Source: Acidaminobacterium chupaoyuni (GTDB lineage Bacteria; Bacillota; Clostridia; Oscillospirales; Butyricicoccaceae). Taken from it: a stretch of 64,000 bases of DNA. The DNA lies in the NCBI GenBank assembly GCA_047936785.1, contig CP176394.1; one strand, written 5' to 3'. This document shows, piece after piece, positions 59,876 through 64,000 of this stretch. The position numbers and the translations under genes are program-made. Numbering within the stretch: the first letter of the stretch is position 1; every line of letters starts with the position of its first letter. The notes beneath the pieces are model-generated. The model saw only the letters and a list, made by a program, of their open reading frames with translations. It was not told the DNA's origin and made no database searches.

Positions 59876-61149
59876 TTCGCAAACTGCGCTGGAAAATCAT
59901 TTTCATTAATATGTCTTTGGTTTTTCTGGTCTTGCTGATTGTTTTTCTCACTTTGTTTTTTTCCAGTTACCGTGAGCAGGAACGCATGAGTTACAGCGCC
60001 CTTTCCCACACCTTGGAACGATATACCTCCGATTCGCCGGAAGATAACCCGCGCTTTGAATTTGGCGCGCCCGATAAACCCGCAAATAATAAGGGCAAAT
60101 CGCAAAGATCCAACGATCCGCTGATGCTGCCCACCTTTGTTGTGTCGCTTTCGAAAGAAGATCATTCTTTCAAATCGCTGTTTTCACCCAATTTGGTGGT
60201 CGATCAGCAAACCGCTTTGCAGGCGGCGCAGGAAGCTACCGCGCAATCAAAATCGCGCGGCACCCTCAGCGACCTTCATTTGCGCTATTCCATTTTAGAG
60301 CAGGATGATGTTGTTCTCGTGGCTCTGGCCGATCGCAGCAGCGAGATCACCTCCATGAAAAATCTCATTCTCATTTCTATTTTGGTGGGTTCCGCGGGGC
60401 TTCTGGCGTTCTTCTTCATCAGCCTGTGTTTTTCGGCCTGGGTCGTTCGCCCGGTGGATCAGGCGTGGAAACGCCAAAAGCAGTTTGTTGCCGATGCTTC
60501 CCACGAACTGAAAACCCCGCTGACGGTTATTCTGGCAAATCTCAATATTCTTTCCGCACATAAAGAATCCACCATCAAAGAAGAATGGAAATGGATCCAA
60601 AACACCCAAAGTGAAAGCAATCGCATGAAAAAGCTGGTGGATGACCTGCTGTTTCTGGCAAAAATGGATGCCCAGCAAACCACTTTGCCGATAAAACTGA
60701 ATTTAAGCGATATCGTCTGGAGCTCTCTGCTTCCCTTTGAATCCATCGCCTATGAACAGGGCTTATCTTTGAATAATGAAATCGATTCCGATATCTATAT
60801 GATGGGGGCGGAAAACCAGTTAAGGCAGCTGACCATGATTTTGCTGGATAACGCCTGCAAATATTCAAACCCCCATGGCACAGTCACGCTGACCCTGCAT
60901 CCCGCGGGCGATAAGGCCCAGCTTTCTGTTCACAACACGGGCGAAGCCATCCCCGAAGAACATCTTTCCCACTTGTTTGAACGCTTCTACCGTTCCGATG
61001 CGGCCCGCGTTCATCTGGCAGGCGGCTATGGTTTGGGGCTTTCCATCGCCGATTCCATTGTCCAGGCACATCATGGCAAAATATCGGTCAAAAGCGACCC
61101 CGAAAGCGGAACCGTTTTCACGGTGACGCTGCCCGTTATCAAACAATAA
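59872..61149 (+). CDS. Sensor histidine kinase (partner of the divergent regulator)
   Basis: A 425-aa kinase with two helices (about 10-32 and 165-190), an extracellular domain of about 130 aa, HisKA with DASHELKTPLTV and HATPase with NACKYS and GYGLGLSIADS. No HAMP domain is evident. ATGA overlap with the regulator indicates one operon. Transcription ends at the terminator 61156-61203. Confidence 0.91.
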   Translation: MIRKLRWKIIFINMSLVFLVLLIVFLTLFFSSYREQERMSYSALSHTLERYTSDSPEDNPRFEFGAPDKPANNKGKSQRSNDPLMLPTFVVSLSKEDHSFKSLFSPNLVVDQQTALQAAQEATAQSKSRGTLSDLHLRYSILEQDDVVLVALADRSSEITSMKNLILISILVGSAGLLAFFFISLCFSAWVVRPVDQAWKRQKQFVADASHELKTPLTVILANLNILSAHKESTIKEEWKWIQNTQSESNRMKKLVDDLLFLAKMDAQQTTLPIKLNLSDIVWSSLLPFESIAYEQGLSLNNEIDSDIYMMGAENQLRQLTMILLDNACKYSNPHGTVTLTLHPAGDKAQLSVHNTGEAIPEEHLSHLFERFYRSDAARVHLAGGYGLGLSIADSIVQAHHGKISVKSDPESGTVFTVTLPVIKQ

Positions 61150-61155
61150 ACGATG

Positions 61156-61203
61156 AAAAAGCGCCCTTCGATGCCGCGGTTGCGGCGACGAAGGGCGCTT
61201 TTA
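61156..61203. terminator. Bidirectional terminator between kinase and DUF1846 genes
   Basis: AAAAAGCGCCCTTCG and CGAAGGGCGCTTTT form a 14-bp stem with a GC-rich loop, which itself can pair (CCGC/GCGG). T-rich sequence follows. Confidence 0.9.
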
Positions 61204-61234
61204 TATCTCTTTTTTATCTCTTTTTTATCGATAT

Positions 61235-62719
61235 TTATTGATGGAACAATTTCTTGCTCTGATAATCGGGTTCGCTGGTCATATTAACGCCTAATTTGCG
61301 GAAAGTTGTATCATCCACCTGTGGCAGGATCACCGTGGAATGGCCCTCGCAGCCTCTCAATTTTCCAAGCTGCATCATGGCGATTTCCGCAATGGGATTG
61401 GTGGCGGCGCTCATAGAAAGCGCGATCAGCACCTCATCCGTATGCAGGCGGGGGTTTTTGTTGCCCAGATAGCCTGTCTTCAATTTCTGGATAGGCTCGA
61501 TAACATTGGGAGAGATCAGATGCATTTTGCTGTTGATGCCGCCAAGAGCTTTCAGCGCGTTGATTAAAACCGCCGCGGAAGAACCCAGCAGATCGGAAGT
61601 TTTGCCTGTGACGATCTGGCCATCGGGCAGCTGGATCGCTGCGGCAGGCTGATCGGTCATTTCGGCTTTGGCGATGGCAGAAGCGATCACAGGCCGCAAA
61701 GAAGCATCTGCCCCGGCCTGGTTCATCACGCTCTCGGCCTTGCGAACGGCGTTTTCTTCCACACGGCTGGCACGATAATCGCACATGATCTTATAATAAC
61801 GGCGAACGATCTCGATTTTTGCGGCCTCTTTAACGGCTTCGTCATCGGTGATGCAGAAACCGGCCATATTCACGCCCATATCTGTGGGAGATTTATAGGG
61901 GCTTTCCCCCGAGATTTTCTGGAAAATGGCGTTCAGCACAGGGAAAATCTCGATATCGCGGTTATAATTGACCGCGGTTTTTCCATAGGCTTCGAGATGA
62001 TACGGGTCGATCATGTTCACATCGTTCAGATCGGCCGTGGCGGCTTCATAAGCCAGGTTCACCGGATGTTTCAGCGGCAGGTTCCAAACAGGGAAAGTTT
62101 CGAACTTTGCATATCCGGCGTTCACGCCGCGTTTATATTCATGGTAAAGCTGAGAAAGGCAGGTGGCCATTTTGCCGCTGCCGGGGCCCGGCGCGGTGAC
62201 CACCACCAGCGGGCGGGTGGTTTCGATATATTCGTTTTTGCCATAGCCTTCGTCGCTGACGATCAAAGGCACATTAGAGGGATAGCCCGGAATGCGGTAA
62301 TGCAGGAAAACTTTCAAGCCAAGATGTTCCAGTTTCTTTTTAAAGGCATCCGCCGCGGCTTGTCCATTATATTGGGTGATGACCACGCTGCCGACATATA
62401 ATCCAATGCCGCGAAACGCATCGATCAAGCGCAGCACATCCGCATCATAAGTGATGCCAAGATCCCCGCGCAACTTGTTGCTTTCGATATCTGCGGCGCC
62501 GATCACGACCACGATCTCTGCTTTATCCGCCATGGTTTTCAACATTCTGACTTTGCTGTCGGGTTCAAAACCGGGCAGCACACGGGAAGCATGGTAATCA
62601 TCAAACAGCTTTCCGCCGAATTCCAAGTAAAGTTTACCGCCAAAATGATTGATGCGCTTTAAGATCTGCTCGGATTGCATTTTCAGATACGCATCGTTGT
62701 CAAAACCAATTTTTGCCAT
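61235..62719 (-). CDS. DUF1846 domain-containing protein
   Basis: A 494-aa full-length member of the DUF1846 family, with KIGFDNDAYLKMQSEQILKR at the N-terminus, KLYLEFGGKLFDDYHASRVL, VVTAPGPGSGKMATCLSQLYH (P-loop-like) and SMSAATNPIAEIAMMQLGKL. The structure is known in Streptococcus but the function is not; it is common in Firmicutes. It is monocistronic here. Confidence 0.92.
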   Translation of the reverse strand: MAKIGFDNDAYLKMQSEQILKRINHFGGKLYLEFGGKLFDDYHASRVLPGFEPDSKVRMLKTMADKAEIVVVIGAADIESNKLRGDLGITYDADVLRLIDAFRGIGLYVGSVVITQYNGQAAADAFKKKLEHLGLKVFLHYRIPGYPSNVPLIVSDEGYGKNEYIETTRPLVVVTAPGPGSGKMATCLSQLYHEYKRGVNAGYAKFETFPVWNLPLKHPVNLAYEAATADLNDVNMIDPYHLEAYGKTAVNYNRDIEIFPVLNAIFQKISGESPYKSPTDMGVNMAGFCITDDEAVKEAAKIEIVRRYYKIMCDYRASRVEENAVRKAESVMNQAGADASLRPVIASAIAKAEMTDQPAAAIQLPDGQIVTGKTSDLLGSSAAVLINALKALGGINSKMHLISPNVIEPIQKLKTGYLGNKNPRLHTDEVLIALSMSAATNPIAEIAMMQLGKLRGCEGHSTVILPQVDDTTFRKLGVNMTSEPDYQSKKLFHQ

Positions 62720-62850
62720 AGCTTATCCCCTCCATTTTTTAAATAACCTATATATTTTATCATCGCGTCTGCTCTTTTTCAATTGACTAAAATTCCAAAA
62801 AAGCGATAGAGGTTTACAGCATTTTTATTCATACAAATAGTTTTATGAAA

Positions 62851-63468
62851 TTACGGTAAAAATTTTGCTCCCAAAGCTCTGGCCATATCGATCGCCTGCT
62901 GCACATCGATGGTTGTCCCTTTAAAATCGGCGCCCAAAATATCTGTTCCCGCGATGTTGCTTTCGCGAAGATCGCTGCCGCGAAAGCTTGCGCCGCTGAT
63001 CACGGCCCCTTCAAAATTGCAGTTATAAATTCTGCAGTTTTCAAGCCTTGCCCGGTTAAAATCGGCGCCCTTGAAATTAATGTTTTCAAGATGCGTCTTA
63101 TGCAGATCCGCTTCTCTTAAATCGGTATAAGACCAATCTCCGCCGTTGATCTGCATATTCTGGGTATCGGCCCCGATGAAAATAGAACCTGTGAGTTTGC
63201 AGTTTTCAAAAACAGCCGAAAACAATCTGGCATATTGAAAAGTGCAGTTGATGAACGCACAGTTTTTTAAAACCGCGCCGTTGAAGCGGCTGCCGTGAAA
63301 GCGGCATTTTTCAAAAGCGCAGTGTTCAAAACACACTTCTGAAAAATCCGCCCCGTCAAAACGGCAATTATGGAATTTTTTGCCTGATAACTGCTGTTCT
63401 TCCCCATGTATGCCTGAAAAATCCTGTGAATCAAAGGGCTCTTCCCCACCGTTTAAAATGCGTTCCAT
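62851..63468 (-). CDS. Pentapeptide-repeat protein
   Basis: A 205-aa protein made almost entirely of A(D/N)LXX-type pentapeptides from about residue 30 to 180, such as NCAFINCTFQYARLFSAVF and GADFNRARLENCRIYNCNFE, which should fold as a right-handed quadrilateral beta-helix. Members with a gyrase-protecting role (Qnr-like) exist, but nothing here identifies a target. It lies 42 bases from the ZIP transporter gene. Confidence 0.9.
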   Translation of the reverse strand: MERILNGGEEPFDSQDFSGIHGEEQQLSGKKFHNCRFDGADFSEVCFEHCAFEKCRFHGSRFNGAVLKNCAFINCTFQYARLFSAVFENCKLTGSIFIGADTQNMQINGGDWSYTDLREADLHKTHLENINFKGADFNRARLENCRIYNCNFEGAVISGASFRGSDLRESNIAGTDILGADFKGTTIDVQQAIDMARALGAKFLP

Positions 63469-63510
63469 TTAGAACACCTCCATTTTCTCTCCATGCGGCG
63501 GCCGACGCCG

Positions 63511-64000
63511 TTAATGAATATGGAAAGAAGTTAAAACATACGCCAGAAACAGGCCCGCCAATAAACAAGCCGCGGGCAGCCCCCAGAAATTCTTCCGCTC
63601 GTCTTTTTGAACGGAAAGCTCATAGCAGGAAGCAAATAGCATTGACCCCGCCGCAGTGGCAAGGAACAGCGCTGTAACGATCGAAGGAAGCTCCCCGCAA
63701 AAACCGCCCAGCGCCGCCCCGATCACCAAAGGAACGCCCGACAAGGCGGCCAGAAGCACAGCCTTGATGTTTTTCATGCCGCTCTGGATCATGGGCAGCG
63801 CCACGGCAAGGCCGCCGGGAATATTATGCATGGCGATCAGCCACGCACGGGAAACCGCCATGTTGTTTTCAAAACCCGCGCCGATCACAAAGCCTTCCGG
63901 CAGATTATGCAGCATCAGCGCCAGCAGCACAACGATGCCCGTTTTTGCCATTTTTTTATCGGCAACATCTTTTTCCCGATTTTCGCCCAGTTTTTCCAAA
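63511..64000 (-). CDS. ZIP family metal transporter, C-terminal part (partial)
   Basis: The frame is open to the window edge, so only the last ~162 residues are seen. They hold the ZIP metal-site motifs LHNLPEGFVIGAG and MHNIPGGLAVALP on successive helices and two or three further helices, as in ZupT-type zinc/iron permeases. The second motif has Gly-Gly where many have Glu-Gly. The N-terminus lies outside the window. Confidence 0.87.
   Translation of the reverse strand, partial: LEKLGENREKDVADKKMAKTGIVVLLALMLHNLPEGFVIGAGFENNMAVSRAWLIAMHNIPGGLAVALPMIQSGMKNIKAVLLAALSGVPLVIGAALGGFCGELPSIVTALFLATAAGSMLFASCYELSVQKDERKNFWGLPAACLLAGLFLAYVLTSFHIH

Overview
The window is a chromosomal stretch from an anaerobic, endospore-forming Firmicute of class Clostridia, probably an Oscillospiraceae/Eubacteriales-like lineage. 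This rests on the SCIFF peptide with its radical-SAM maturase, a pyrophosphate-type phosphofructokinase, an IspH-ribosomal protein S1 fusion, and many sporulation genes (spoIID-like, cwlD, yunB, gerW, spoIVB, a GerMN lipoprotein, DacF-type carboxypeptidases). Most genes lie on the minus strand with strong GGAGG ribosome binding sites. No rRNA, tRNA, CRISPR array, insertion sequence or phage structural gene was found.

Layout. 0-4.3 kb: end of a nitroreductase-like gene, a TRIC-type membrane protein, and the yajC - TIGR04086 - SCIFF - SCIFF maturase cluster. 4.3-11 kb: tgt, rmuC, an M20 peptidase, queA and a SpoIID-like protein. 11.0-11.5 kb: a 91-bp tandem repeat. 11.5-21 kb: PPi-phosphofructokinase, uridine kinase-like protein, beta-CASP nuclease, a MacA/MacB-like pair without an ATPase gene, radA, cwlD, a ComB-like phosphatase, and a 41-aa Cys-rich protein. 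21.2-40.7 kb: ligA, yunB, ispH-rpsA, plsC, cmk, a flavoprotein, an RpiR regulator, an RsuA-family synthase, dacF, gerW, DUF2953, scpB, scpA, a site-2 protease, lysA, engB, lon, a 67-aa ORF and a large serine recombinase. 41.5-50.8 kb: two-component systems, spoIVB, a DUF2493 protein, a WalRK-like pair with GerMN lipoprotein, comEA and dacC. 50.9-64 kb: upp, rpiB, tsaB, tsaE, an acetamidase, a SEDS protein, a VTC/DUF4956/Cthe_2159 operon with a divergent two-component system, DUF1846, a pentapeptide-repeat protein and a ZIP transporter.

The main finding is that the 19.5 kb between positions 21208 and 40712 has the structure of an integrated large-serine-recombinase element. Its ends split one conserved clostridial gene into a 5' part (21112-21207) and a 3' part (40713-41462). 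Joining them at the dinucleotide GA restores an uninterrupted 281-codon frame. The two inner ends joined the other way give a symmetric 52-bp attP: 14-bp outer arms in perfect inverted repeat, a 6-bp gap on each side, and CCCGT/ACGGG inner arms around the same GA. The recombinase is encoded at the right end and its stop codon lies inside the attP arm. The arrangement resembles skin-type elements that interrupt sporulation genes, except that the cargo is core chromosome: ligA, ispH-rpsA, cmk, lysA, engB, scpAB and lon. Whether the segment is really excised (for instance only in a terminal mother cell) or is a relic of rearrangement cannot be decided from one sequence. Two related ~90-bp repeat arrays in opposite orientation (11.05-11.49 kb and 43.93-44.13 kb) lie outside it on either side.
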